From NCBI GenBank assembly GCA_046047615.1, contig JBJOHO010000020.1, positions 62,001-126,000 of the forward strand: a DNA stretch of 64,000 bases. Direction: 5' to 3'. The translations under genes and the position numbers were made by a program. The first letter of the stretch is position 1; each line of letters begins with the position of its first letter. A model generated the notes under the pieces. It saw only the letters and a list, made by a program, of their open reading frames with translations, did no database searches and was not told the origin of the DNA. Shown here piece by piece: positions 38,522 through 47,051 of the stretch. The DNA is from ZC4RG30 sp046047615 (GTDB lineage Bacteria > Pseudomonadota > Gammaproteobacteria > Steroidobacterales > Steroidobacteraceae).

Positions 38522-39367
38522 ATGAACGAGATCGTCCAGCAACACCGGGTCCACGGCGGGCGCCTGCACTTCTGCCGCCACGTCAGCGAAGCCACGGGCA
38601 CCGCGATGCGCTACTCGCTGTTCCTGCCGCCCGGCGACGGGCCGTTTCCGCTGCTGGTCTGGCTTTCAGGCCTCACCTGCACCGAGGAGAATTTCACGAC
38701 CAAGGCCGGCGCCTACGGGCCGGCCGCCGCGGCCGGTCTGGCAGTGCTGGCGCCGGACACCAGCCCGCGCGGCGAAGGCGTGGCCGATGATGCCGCCTAC
38801 GACCTGGGCCAGGGCGCCGGCTTCTATGTCGATGCCACGAACGCGCCTTGGGCGCCGCACTTCCGCATGGAGACCTACATCACCGCGGAGCTGCCGCGCG
38901 TCGTGGCGGCAGCGTTTCCCGTGGATCTGCAGCGCTGCGGCCTCAGCGGCCACTCGATGGGCGGCCACGGCGCGCTCACCCTGGCGCTGCGCCATCCGAC
39001 GCGCTACCGCAGCGTCTCCGCGTTCTCGCCGATCGTCTCGCCCACGCGCTGCCCCTGGGGCGAGAAGGCCTTCGGCGCCTACCTCGGCGCGGACCGCTCC
39101 ACCTGGGAAGGCCACGATGCCTGCAGGCTGATCGAGGCGGGGGCGGCCGGCGACCACTTCGACGACATCCTGGTCGACCAGGGCCTGGCGGACAGCTTCC
39201 TCGAGGCGCAGCTGAAGCCGGACCTGCTGGAAGCAGCCTGCGCCACGGCGGGCCAGAAGCTCACGCTGCGGCGCCAGCCCGGCTATGACCACTCGTACTA
39301 TTTCATCCAGACCTTCATCGCCGACCACCTGCGCTGGCATGCCGCGCGGCTCGGCACCCGCAACTGA
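38522..39367 (+). CDS. fghA: S-formylglutathione hydrolase
   Basis: A 281-residue esterase D family enzyme that hydrolyses S-formylglutathione to formate and glutathione, the second step of glutathione-dependent formaldehyde detoxification. Seen are WLSGLTCTEENFTTKAG, APDTSPRGEGV, the nucleophile motif GHSMGGHGAL and the catalytic histidine in YDHSYYFI. The dehydrogenase partner (AdhC/FrmA) is not in the window. A GGGG ribosome-binding site precedes the ATG. It is divergent from the TolC-like gene and probably co-transcribed with the D-glycerate dehydrogenase gene 15 bp downstream. Confidence 0.94.
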   Translation: MNEIVQQHRVHGGRLHFCRHVSEATGTAMRYSLFLPPGDGPFPLLVWLSGLTCTEENFTTKAGAYGPAAAAGLAVLAPDTSPRGEGVADDAAYDLGQGAGFYVDATNAPWAPHFRMETYITAELPRVVAAAFPVDLQRCGLSGHSMGGHGALTLALRHPTRYRSVSAFSPIVSPTRCPWGEKAFGAYLGADRSTWEGHDACRLIEAGAAGDHFDDILVDQGLADSFLEAQLKPDLLEAACATAGQKLTLRRQPGYDHSYYFIQTFIADHLRWHAARLGTRN

Positions 39368-39382
39368 GGAACACCACGCACC

Positions 39383-40345
39383 ATGGCGAAGATCCTGCTG
39401 ACCCGCCGCTGGACCCCTGAGGTCGAGCAGTACCTGTCGCAGCGGCACGAGGTCACGCTCAACACCGACGACGTGCCGATGGACGCCGCCGCCCTCGCCG
39501 CCGCAATGACCACGCACGACGTGATCTGTCCCACCGTGACCGACCGCCTCGACGCAGCCGTGATCCGCACGCCCGGCGCGCGCGTGAAGCTCATCGGCAA
39601 TTTCGGCGTGGGCTACAACCACATCGACGTCGCCGCGGCCCGTGCCGCCGGCATCACCGTCAGCAACACGCCGGACGTGCTCACCGATGCGACCGCCGAC
39701 ATCGCGCTGCTGCTGATCCTGATGGCCACCCGCCGCGCCGGTGAAGGCGAGCGCGAATTGCGCGCGGGTCGCTGGACCGGCTGGCGACCGACCCACCTGA
39801 TGGGCCTGGGGCTGGCGGGCAAGACGCTGGGCCTGGTCGGCTTCGGACGCATCGCGCAGGCCACTGCCCAGCGCGCGCGCGCCTTCGGCCTGAACATCGC
39901 CTACCACGGCCGCCGCCGCGCCACACCCGATGCCGAGGCCAGCTGCAACGCGCGCTATGTCGCCTCGCTCGATGAGCTGGTCGCCAGCTGCGACATCCTG
40001 TCGCTGCACTGCCCGGGCGGCGCCGAGACCCACCACCTGATCAACCGTGAGCGGCTGGCGATGCTCAAGCCGACGGCGGTGCTGGTGAACACCGCGCGCG
40101 GCACCGTGGTCGACGAGGCTGCCCTGGCCGAGGCGCTGGCCACGCGGCGCATCGCGGCCGCGGGCCTGGACGTGTACGAGCGCGAACCGGTGGTCCACCC
40201 GGACCTGCTGGGCCTGGAGAACGTCGCCCTGCTGCCGCACCTGGGCAGCGCCACCCAGGAGACGCGTACCGCCATGGGCATGCGCGTGGTGAGCAACATC
40301 GAGCGGTTCCTCGCCGGCCAGCCGGTGCTGGATCCGGTGGGCTGA
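39383..40345 (+). CDS. D-2-hydroxyacid (glycerate) dehydrogenase
   Basis: A 320-residue NAD(P)-dependent D-isomer-specific 2-hydroxyacid dehydrogenase. Substrate-domain FGVGYNHIDVAAARA precedes the nucleotide motif GLVGFGRIAQATA; catalytic Arg, Glu and His lie in NTARGTVVDE, YEREP and LPHLGSATQETR. The pattern resembles hydroxypyruvate/glyoxylate reductases. The downstream gene, 7 bp away, is a glycerate-kinase-like protein, which supports interconversion of hydroxypyruvate and D-glycerate. Confidence 0.88.
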   Translation: MAKILLTRRWTPEVEQYLSQRHEVTLNTDDVPMDAAALAAAMTTHDVICPTVTDRLDAAVIRTPGARVKLIGNFGVGYNHIDVAAARAAGITVSNTPDVLTDATADIALLLILMATRRAGEGERELRAGRWTGWRPTHLMGLGLAGKTLGLVGFGRIAQATAQRARAFGLNIAYHGRRRATPDAEASCNARYVASLDELVASCDILSLHCPGGAETHHLINRERLAMLKPTAVLVNTARGTVVDEAALAEALATRRIAAAGLDVYEREPVVHPDLLGLENVALLPHLGSATQETRTAMGMRVVSNIERFLAGQPVLDPVG

Positions 40346-40352
40346 GCGCCGC

Positions 40353-41246
40353 TTGGCCACCGCGCCGCCGGACTGGCTCGACGGCTACCTGCGGCGTGAG
40401 CAGCTGCCGGAAGGCTTCCGCCTGCTGGTGCAACAGGTGCATGCGCCCATCGCCCGGCGCGTGGCCGCTGCGGCGCGCGCGCACGGCCCCGGCTTCGTGC
40501 TGGGCATCTGTGGCGCGCAGGGCAGCGGCAAGTCCACGCTCACCGGCGTGCTCCAGGGGCTGCTGGCGGCCGAAGGTCTGCCAACGGCCGTGCTGTCGAT
40601 CGACGATCTCTACCTGACGCATGCCGCGCGCCAGCAGCTGGGCGCGACCGTGCATCCACTGCTGTGCACACGCGGTGTCCCGGGGACCCACGACCTGGCG
40701 CTCGGCGAGGCGACGCTGGACGCCTTGGCCAGCCACGGCACGGTGGCCCTGCCCCGCTTCGACAAGCGCAGCGACGACCGGCTGCCCGCCGACGTGTGGC
40801 CGCACTTCCAAGCGCCGGCCGCCGTGGTGATCCTGGAAGGCTGGTGCGTGGGCGCACGCCCCGAGGCCGAGGCCACGCTGGCCGTGCCGGTGAACACGCT
40901 GGAGCGCGACGAAGACGCGGACATCCGCTGGCGGCGCCACGTCAATGATGCTTTGCAGGGGCCGTATGCGCGGTTCTTCGACCGCATCGACCTGCTGCTG
41001 ATGCTGCAGGCGCCGTCATTCGATGTGGTGCACGGCTGGCGGCTGGAACAGGAGCGCAAGCTGCGCGAGCGCGTGCGCAGCGAAGGCGGCGACCTGGCGC
41101 GCGTGATGGATGATGGCCAGATCCACCGCTTCATCAGCCACTACGAGCGCGTGACGCGCAACCTGCTGGCGGAAATGCCGGCACGCGCCGACATCCTGCT
41201 GCGGCTCGACGCGGAGCGCGCCGCGCTGGAGCTGCGCGGCGCCTGA
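40353..41246 (+). CDS. D-glycerate 3-kinase-like P-loop kinase
   Basis: A 297-residue P-loop kinase with Walker A GAQGSGKST (Lys60), the DDLYLTHAAR segment and ILEGWCVGARPE, features of the plant-type (GLYK) D-glycerate 3-kinase and related phosphoribulokinase-like proteins. The start is a TTG at 40353, 7 bp after the dehydrogenase stop; no ATG or GTG fits the N-terminus. Together with the preceding enzyme it would turn hydroxypyruvate into 3-phosphoglycerate via D-glycerate. Exact substrate inferred from family and context. Confidence 0.82.
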   Translation: MATAPPDWLDGYLRREQLPEGFRLLVQQVHAPIARRVAAAARAHGPGFVLGICGAQGSGKSTLTGVLQGLLAAEGLPTAVLSIDDLYLTHAARQQLGATVHPLLCTRGVPGTHDLALGEATLDALASHGTVALPRFDKRSDDRLPADVWPHFQAPAAVVILEGWCVGARPEAEATLAVPVNTLERDEDADIRWRRHVNDALQGPYARFFDRIDLLLMLQAPSFDVVHGWRLEQERKLRERVRSEGGDLARVMDDGQIHRFISHYERVTRNLLAEMPARADILLRLDAERAALELRGA

Positions 41247-41275
41247 GCACATCCCGGGGCGGTTCAGCGCTGCGG

Positions 41276-41812
41276 CTACTTCCCGGCCTTCGCCGCGCGG
41301 TCGATGGCATCGCTGATGAGCGCCTTGGCCGCCTCTGCATCGCCCCAGCCCAGCACCTTCACCCACTTGCCGGACTCCAGATCCTTGTAGTGCTCGAAGA
41401 AGTGCTGGATCTGCATGCGCGTGATGTCGGGCAGGTCGGTGTGGTTGCGCACGCTCTCATAGCGGCGCGTCAACTTGCTGACCGGCACGGCGACGATCTT
41501 CTCGTCGCCACCGGCCTCGTCCTGCATGCGCAGCACGCCCACCGGCCGTACCGAGATGATGGCGCCCGGAATGATGCCGCGGTGGTTGGCGATCAGCACG
41601 TCGCACGGATCGCCATCGTCGGACAGCGTGTGGGGAATGAAGCCGTAATTGCCGGGGTAGCGCATCGGCGTGTAGAGGAAGCGGTCGACCACCAAGGCGC
41701 CGGAAGCCTTGTCCATCTCGTACTTGATCGGCTCGCCACCTACGGGCACCTCGACCACGACGTTGACTTCCTCGGGCGGGTTGGCGCCGATGGCGATGGC
41801 TTCAAGACGCAT
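41276..41812 (-). CDS. ppa: Inorganic pyrophosphatase, family I
   Basis: A 178-residue soluble pyrophosphatase. Substrate- and metal-binding segments are conserved: KYEMDKASGALVVDRFL, YPGNYGFIPHTL and the signature DDGDPCDVLI with three metal-binding aspartates. It drives biosynthesis by hydrolysing pyrophosphate. The gene is single, with a TGGAG ribosome-binding site, and faces the convergent glycerate kinase gene. Confidence 0.97.
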   Translation of the reverse strand: MRLEAIAIGANPPEEVNVVVEVPVGGEPIKYEMDKASGALVVDRFLYTPMRYPGNYGFIPHTLSDDGDPCDVLIANHRGIIPGAIISVRPVGVLRMQDEAGGDEKIVAVPVSKLTRRYESVRNHTDLPDITRMQIQHFFEHYKDLESGKWVKVLGWGDAEAAKALISDAIDRAAKAGK

Positions 41813-41894
41813 GCAAGCTCCAGTGGTGACGTTGACGCGGCGCGACTATAGCCGCGGCAACATGAAGCCCGGCTTACCGCCATCACAACACGGG

Positions 41895-41900
41895 TAGAAT
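41895..41900 (+). promoter_or_regulatory. -10-like TAGAAT, leaderless MFS start
   Basis: TAGAAT is followed by 6 nt and the ATG of the MFS gene, without a Shine-Dalgarno sequence. A weak GCTTAC lies 17 nt upstream in the -35 position. Confidence 0.5.
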
Positions 41901-41906
41901 GCGTGC

Positions 41907-43148
41907 ATGACGCAGCGCACTGCAGGGCCCCGGCCCGGCCGCCGGGAAGTGGCCGCCCTTGGCTTGCTGCTGGCCGGCCTGCTGTGCAACGGCTACGTGC
42001 TGCAGATCCCCAGTTTCGCCGGACCCTCGCTCGTGGCCGATTGGCAGGTGGACCGTGCCGCCCTCAGCCCGGTGTTCAGCGCCACGCTGCTGGGCATCGT
42101 GGCCGGTGCCGCGCTGTTCGGCTGGGCCGGCGACCGCTGGGGCCGGCGGCGCATGGTGCTCATCGCCACCGCGTGGCAAGCGGCCACGGTCCTCGCCTGC
42201 GCCTGGGCCAGCGACCCCGGGCAACTCACCCTGCTGCGCCTGCTCTGCGGCATCGGTCTCGGTGGCGCAGTGCCCAACAGCGTGGCGCTGGCGCAGGAAC
42301 TCTCCCACGGTCCATGGCAGCTGCGGTTTTCCGCGGTCGTGCTGCTGGGCCTGCCCGGCGGCAGCGCCCTGCCCGCGCCGGTGGCCGCATGGCTGCTGCC
42401 GGTCACCGGCTGGCCGTCGATGTTCGTGCTCGGCGCCATGGTCACGACGCTGGTGGTGCTGGCGATGCTGCGCTGGCTGCCGGAGTCCACGGCCTACCTC
42501 GCCAGCCGCCGGGCGGCGGGAACGTCCGCTGCGGCACCTGCGGCCGGCAGCGGCTGGGCGGCGCTGTTCCGGGGTCCGCTGGCCTTCACCACGCCCTGCC
42601 TGTGGCTGATGATGGCCGGCTCGATGATGGCACTGCACGTGCTCACCAGCTGGTTGCCATTGCTGCTGGCCGATGTGGGCGTGCTTCCCGCCGATGCCGC
42701 GGGGATGACGGGTGCCGTGCATCTGGGCGGCACGCTGGCGACCTTGGCCTCGATCGGCCTGCTGGGCCGCTTCGGGCTGGGCTGGGTGGCACTGCTGTTC
42801 GGCTGCGGCGCGGCCGGCATCCTGCTCGCTGCACTGGGAGATTTCTCCACCACACTGCTGTGGCCCGCGGTGCTGCTGGCCGGCTTCGGCATCGTCGGCT
42901 CGCAGGGGGCCTTGGGTACGCTGGCGGCGCAACGTTATCCGTCGTCCTGCCGCCCCACCGGCGTGGGCCTGGCCATCGCCGTAGGCCGTCTGGGGGCCGT
43001 GGTCGGGCCGCTGCTGGGGGGTGCGATGCATGCCGCCGGCTTCTCGACCCGCGGCCTGTTCTCGCTCTCGTTGTGGCCGATCAGCGTGGGGCTGGCCTGC
43101 ACGGGCCTGCTGGCCCTGGTTGAATCAGCGCGGCGACAGGCGCCATAG
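41907..43148 (+). CDS. MFS transporter, aromatic-acid-symporter-like
   Basis: A 413-residue major-facilitator protein with 12 hydrophobic segments and the loop 2-3 motif GWAGDRWGRRRMVL. The pattern PLLLADVGVLPADAAG and general arrangement fit the aromatic acid:H+ symporter branch. It converges on, and overlaps by 24 bp, the last gene of the phenolic methylhydroxylase-like operon, so it could import that pathway's substrate. Substrate assignment is inference. Confidence 0.85.
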   Translation: MTQRTAGPRPGRREVAALGLLLAGLLCNGYVLQIPSFAGPSLVADWQVDRAALSPVFSATLLGIVAGAALFGWAGDRWGRRRMVLIATAWQAATVLACAWASDPGQLTLLRLLCGIGLGGAVPNSVALAQELSHGPWQLRFSAVVLLGLPGGSALPAPVAAWLLPVTGWPSMFVLGAMVTTLVVLAMLRWLPESTAYLASRRAAGTSAAAPAAGSGWAALFRGPLAFTTPCLWLMMAGSMMALHVLTSWLPLLLADVGVLPADAAGMTGAVHLGGTLATLASIGLLGRFGLGWVALLFGCGAAGILLAALGDFSTTLLWPAVLLAGFGIVGSQGALGTLAAQRYPSSCRPTGVGLAIAVGRLGAVVGPLLGGAMHAAGFSTRGLFSLSLWPISVGLACTGLLALVESARRQAP

Positions 43149-43541
43149 CGCCAGGCGCACGGCGCGCTCGCCCGGGGCACGGCGCACACGGGCGTCGTCC
43201 CAGGCCCACTGCGCGCGCAGCACGCCGTGGCCACGCGCCAGATCCCTCAGCACGAGAAACTCGGACCAGGCGGTGAGCCCGGCCAGTTGCAGGCCCGGCG
43301 TCGCCGCCAACCGCGGTGCCAGCTGCGCAGCCCAGTCGGCCTGCAGGTCGGCACCGAAGGCCAGCCAGGCGTGGCCCGCCGCCGCCTGCTGGCGCGCCAG
43401 GCGCAGCGACTGCGGATAGCGCGGGTCCGCCAGCCACAACACGGAGCTGCCGGCATGCGCGCCCGCCGGCGTGGCAACAGCCGCAACGGGCAACAGTCCC
43501 ACCACGGTGGAGGCCGAGGCCAGCCACTGCCGGCGGTTCAC
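43125..43541 (-). CDS. Tat-signal protein of unknown function
   Basis: A 138-residue protein with a twin-arginine start (NRRQWLASAS), a hydrophobic core and a likely cleavage site near AGAHA. The mature part (LWLADPRYPQSLRLARQQAAAGHAWLAFGADLQADW) matches no domain I know. Its GTG at 43541 overlaps the cytochrome stop (GTGA), which fixes the start and makes it the third gene of the flavoprotein-cytochrome operon. Export through Tat in step with a flavocytochrome suggests an assembly or accessory role. That is inference. Confidence 0.75.
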   Translation of the reverse strand: MNRRQWLASASTVVGLLPVAAVATPAGAHAGSSVLWLADPRYPQSLRLARQQAAAGHAWLAFGADLQADWAAQLAPRLAATPGLQLAGLTAWSEFLVLRDLARGHGVLRAQWAWDDARVRRAPGERAVRLALWRLSPR

Positions 43542-43885
43542 GGCCGCGATCCTGGCCGCGTCAGCCACACGGCGATGGCATCCAGCTCCGCGTCCGGGAG
43601 TTCAACGGGCGTGAAGCGTGGCATGGCGCGCAGGCCGAAGCGGGCAACGTAACGGATGTAGGCAGGCTGCAGGTCGCTGCGGCGTGCCAGCAACGACTGT
43701 TCCTTGCCCAGGCGCCGCTCCAGCATCCAGGTGCCGCCGCCACCGGCGAGGTGGCAGACGCCGCAACGCGCGTTGAACAGCGCTTCCGGGTCCGTGGCTG
43801 CGGCGGCCTGCACCGCCGGCGCAGCGAGCAGCGCAACGGCGGCGATGCCGCCCAGCGCCGCGTGGTGCCGTGGCTGCCGGCTCAT
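43538..43885 (-). CDS. Periplasmic c-type cytochrome, flavoprotein partner
   Basis: A 115-residue cytochrome with a signal peptide (1-27, ending VQA), one haem motif Cys41-Gly-Val-Cys44-His45 and the axial methionine probably Met88 in LRAMPRF. Size and position match the cytochrome subunit of p-cresol methylhydroxylase-type flavocytochromes. Its ATG overlaps the flavoprotein stop (ATGA). It should accept two electrons one at a time from the FAD and hand them to the respiratory chain. Confidence 0.9.
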   Translation of the reverse strand: MSRQPRHHAALGGIAAVALLAAPAVQAAAATDPEALFNARCGVCHLAGGGGTWMLERRLGKEQSLLARRSDLQPAYIRYVARFGLRAMPRFTPVELPDAELDAIAVWLTRPGSRP

Positions 43886-45429
43886 GGCTTGCCCCGCAGG
43901 TGGCGCCAGGCCTTGGGCCAGACACCGTTGCGGCCCGGTGCGAGGATGCCGTTGGGATCCAGGCTGTCCTTCACCTGCTCGTTCAGCCGCCGCAAGGCAT
44001 GGTTGTTGAAATCGAAGGTGTCGGCCACGGCATCCATGTAGTCGATGTGCGTGCGGTATTCGCCATAACCCATCTCGCGCGCGTCCTTCACCAGCGCGCG
44101 GAACAGCCGGTCCGCACGGTCCACCATGTCGGCATCGTCCATGTCGGCGAAGATCAGGTTGATGTTGGCGACCGCCCGGCCACCGTTGTACCAGGTCGAG
44201 GCATAGTCGATGCCGAACTCCTGGTAGCGCCGCCGCGTGCGCTGGAACTGCTCGACGATCTTGCGGCCCACCGCCGGCACGACCGGCGAGAAGCTCAAGT
44301 GCCCGCCGCGCCCGCCGTACCAGTTCACGGTCGACAGCGGATTGAGGCTGGGCCCCGGCACGGGCCGCTCGTGGCTGTGGAAGCGCGTGACCGGAAACTC
44401 CTGGCGCGTGTGCCTGGCGAGGGCATCAAGCACGACCTTCAGGTGGGCCTCGTTGGCCTCACGGTAGCCGGAGAGCCGCAGCGTGCCGTTCCACCATCCC
44501 AGCCCGTAGCGGTCGCGCAATTGCGCATAGACCGGATCAGGCAGCGAATCGCGGCCCTGGTACCACTCGCTGCGCTGGGTCTGCGCGGCAACGATGTTCA
44601 TGATCGTGGTCACGGCCACGTGGCCATCGACGACGTTGCGCAGGCGCAGCGGCCGCACGGCGTCGATGTACCAGCCGAGGTCTTCCGGCTTGTCGAGCGC
44701 CACGCCGATCTGGATCTGGTGCTCCGGCGTCGGGTGCAGCCACAGGCCCATCTTGGTCACCACACCCAGGTTGGAGTGGATGAACATCTGGTCCCAGGAC
44801 GGGCCGAAGCCATGGCGGAAGCTCGCCCAGCTGTCGCTGCCACTCATCGCGCCCATGCCGGTGCGCACGAGCTCGCCCGTGCCCAACAGCACCTCGAGCC
44901 CGCAGACACTGCTGCTGTGGTCGCCACGCCAGCTGAAGCCGCGCTCCAGCGCGTTGCCGAGCACGCTGCCCCAGCCATTGCCGGGGATGGCCGCCTCGAG
45001 GCCCGTGTGCTCGCGCTGCAGGTACTCGTGCAGTTCGAAGAAGGTGACGCCGGGCTCGACGATGCAGTAGCCCAGCTCGACGTTGACCTCGATGATGCGT
45101 TTCATGCGGCCGAGGTCGAGGATCACCGACCCGGCCAACACCGGCTGCGCACCGCCGTAGCCGAGGTTCTTGCCGCGCGACACCGGCCACAGCGGCAGGC
45201 GTGCCTCGTTGGCGATGCGCAGCGCCGCCTGCAACTGCGCCATGTCGGCCGGCGCGATGATGGCCGACGGCGCGTGCGCGCTGCCGTCCCCCTTCGCGTA
45301 GGGGTCGATGTAGCTGGCCCGGTCCTCGTCGGTGTCGAAGACCCAGGCCTCGCCCAGCTCGCGGCGCCACGCGGCCACGGCCGCCTCGAAGCGGCCACGG
45401 CCCACGCCCGGCGGCAGGATGCGCTTCAC
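43882..45429 (-). CDS. VAO/PCMH-family phenolic methylhydroxylase flavoprotein
   Basis: A 515-residue FAD enzyme of the vanillyl-alcohol oxidase / 4-cresol dehydrogenase family. The GTG at 45429 gives the canonical start MKRILPPGV; the longer frame from 45486 would run 50 nt into the neighbouring gene. The FAD-binding PCMH domain has SRGKNLGYGG (84-93) and IPGNGWGSVLGNALERG. The C-terminal substrate domain has GEYRTH, with Tyr458-Arg459 matching the phenolate-binding pair of the family. Tyr371 and His377 both fall in the segment that carries the covalent FAD link. A cytochrome partner gene points to dehydrogenation and hydration of para-alkylphenols (p-cresol, eugenol-like) rather than oxidase chemistry. 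No Tat or Sec signal is visible. Confidence 0.9.
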   Translation of the reverse strand: MKRILPPGVGRGRFEAAVAAWRRELGEAWVFDTDEDRASYIDPYAKGDGSAHAPSAIIAPADMAQLQAALRIANEARLPLWPVSRGKNLGYGGAQPVLAGSVILDLGRMKRIIEVNVELGYCIVEPGVTFFELHEYLQREHTGLEAAIPGNGWGSVLGNALERGFSWRGDHSSSVCGLEVLLGTGELVRTGMGAMSGSDSWASFRHGFGPSWDQMFIHSNLGVVTKMGLWLHPTPEHQIQIGVALDKPEDLGWYIDAVRPLRLRNVVDGHVAVTTIMNIVAAQTQRSEWYQGRDSLPDPVYAQLRDRYGLGWWNGTLRLSGYREANEAHLKVVLDALARHTRQEFPVTRFHSHERPVPGPSLNPLSTVNWYGGRGGHLSFSPVVPAVGRKIVEQFQRTRRRYQEFGIDYASTWYNGGRAVANINLIFADMDDADMVDRADRLFRALVKDAREMGYGEYRTHIDYMDAVADTFDFNNHALRRLNEQVKDSLDPNGILAPGRNGVWPKAWRHLRGKP

Positions 45430-45436
45430 CGGCGGC

Positions 45437-45835
45437 TCAGTAGGTGGCCTGCTCGAGCGACGAGCCGGCGGCAATCTGCCGGCCATCGGCGAACTTCACC
45501 GACTTGGCGTTGATGAGCGGCGTGCCATCGCGCGCCTCGAAGCCCTCGACCGTCACCTGGTCTCCGGCCTTCATCGTGTTGCGGTTCCAGCCATAGCGCA
45601 TGAGCTTGTTGGTGCTGCCCATCTCGACGGCGAAGTTGACGACCTTGCCATCAGCGCCCTTCACGTCGACATAGAAGTGTGCGTGCGGGTTGGTCCACTC
45701 CACCTTGGTGACGCTGCCGGAAATCATCTTCGGCTTGGCCGGGTCGTACTGGGCCACGAAGGAGTGGTGGGCCACGGCCAGCGTGGCGCTGCCAGCCAGC
45801 AGGCTGGCCAGGGCGAGAGTGCGGATCAGGTTCAT
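45437..45835 (-). CDS. DUF6152 secreted protein
   Basis: A 132-residue protein with a signal peptide (1-22, ending AVA) and the family start HHSFVAQYDPAKPKMISGSVTKVEW; the DUF6152 fold is a small beta-barrel resembling OB-like periplasmic domains. WTNPHAHFYVDVKG and VEMGSTNKLMRYGW are typical. Function unknown. It lies 7 bp before the flavoprotein start and 28 bp after the carboxypeptidase-like gene, with a GGAG ribosome-binding site, so it belongs to the same operon. Confidence 0.82.
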   Translation of the reverse strand: MNLIRTLALASLLAGSATLAVAHHSFVAQYDPAKPKMISGSVTKVEWTNPHAHFYVDVKGADGKVVNFAVEMGSTNKLMRYGWNRNTMKAGDQVTVEGFEARDGTPLINAKSVKFADGRQIAAGSSLEQATY

Positions 45836-45863
45836 GAGGTGTCTCCGGAGAATGGGGCTGGTT

Positions 45864-46907
45864 TCAGGGGCGGTGCTGCCAAGGGGCACGCTGCGAGGCG
45901 TGCGATTGGACGCCCTCGGCACAGACGTACTCGACGATCTCGGTGCCCTCGACCAGGCCGATGTCGAACACGCGCTTCAGGGGCCGAGTGAAGGCGTCCT
46001 CGTCCATGATCGTGAGTTCCATGCGCATGCGGCCACGCGACAGCCGCGTGTAGCGCTCGACGAGATGCAGTTTTTCGGTGTGGATGCCGAAGCCTGGTGT
46101 CTTCTCGTTGAAGCCCTGCGTGTCGACCACCAGGGTGTCGCCCTCCCACCAGCCGATGGAGTGGCCGAACCACGACGGGTTCCACTCGTCAGCGGAAGGA
46201 TGCTTGCGGCCATCCATGTGGATCTGGCGGTAGCCGGGGACGATGTCCTCCATCATCTGCACGATGACCTGCGGCGTCTGCACCAGCTTGTAGGGGTAGT
46301 TGGCCAGCGACATGAGGCCGGTCTGCGGCAGGCAGTAGGCCCCTGGGTTGTCCTGCTTGACCTGGCGCCACTTGTCGAACAGTTCCTGCGCCCAGGGCTG
46401 CAGTGGCATCGCCGGTGGCGTGATGGCGTCGCCGATGTTGATCCAGATGCCGGTCAGGTCGGGCTTGCCCTCGGCCGTGCGCGGCACCGGGCCGTCGACG
46501 TCCTTGGTTTTCGACCGCAGGTCCGCGGCCTGCAGCAGCGGATCGTCACCGATGGTGCCCAGGTTCATGCCCCAGTCCACCTGCAGGTCGAGGGTGGCCG
46601 CCTGGCCCGACGCCACGGCCACGTTGGCCCGCTGGTAACGCTCGTACAGCCGCGAAGGGATGGCGAGGTCGAGGTCGTAGCTGCCAGCGGGCACGTCGGC
46701 GATGCGGTACCGGCCCTCACGGTCCATGCGGCCCGCGAACTTGGCACCGGTGGCCGGATTGGTCAGCGTGATGTCCGCCTCGAGACGCACCACCGGCTTG
46801 CCGTCAGGATCGCTGATGCGCCCGGACAGGCTGCCGCCGGCGCCCTGCGCCGCGACTGCGAGTGATGCACACAGGGCGGCGATGCCGGCCCAGAGGGTTC
46901 GTGTCAT
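45864..46907 (-). CDS. Secreted carboxypeptidase-regulatory-like protein
   Basis: A 347-residue exported protein with a signal peptide (1-21, AVA-AQG). A small carboxypeptidase-regulatory-like (CNA-B type) beta-sandwich covers about residues 25-110 (GSLSGRISDPDGKPVVRLEADI). A C-terminal part with WINIGDAITPPAMPLQ, PYKLVQTPQVIVQMMED and WWEGDTLVVDTQGFNEKT resembles secreted proteins commonly found next to DUF6152 genes. Function unknown. A GGAGG ribosome-binding site precedes the ATG. It is the first gene of the flavoprotein operon and follows an AraC regulator gene on the same strand. Confidence 0.75.
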   Translation of the reverse strand: MTRTLWAGIAALCASLAVAAQGAGGSLSGRISDPDGKPVVRLEADITLTNPATGAKFAGRMDREGRYRIADVPAGSYDLDLAIPSRLYERYQRANVAVASGQAATLDLQVDWGMNLGTIGDDPLLQAADLRSKTKDVDGPVPRTAEGKPDLTGIWINIGDAITPPAMPLQPWAQELFDKWRQVKQDNPGAYCLPQTGLMSLANYPYKLVQTPQVIVQMMEDIVPGYRQIHMDGRKHPSADEWNPSWFGHSIGWWEGDTLVVDTQGFNEKTPGFGIHTEKLHLVERYTRLSRGRMRMELTIMDEDAFTRPLKRVFDIGLVEGTEIVEYVCAEGVQSHASQRAPWQHRP

Positions 46908-47051
46908 GTCGTCCTCCACAAAACGCTGGAATGTGCCGGTATCAGGAGGCAGCCCGGCCCCTCCGGCAGAGGCACCAGAGTGTAGGCACGCCGCAGGCGG
47001 CCGTTTTGCCGCGAGCGAAGCCCGGCTTGTCCCACGATGAAAACGCGCTGC

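Noticed and set aside
46908..47051. Sigma-54-like GGCAC...GC before the carboxypeptidase-like gene
   Set aside because: The GG and GC dinucleotides are 9 nt apart rather than 10, so RpoN would not recognise it.
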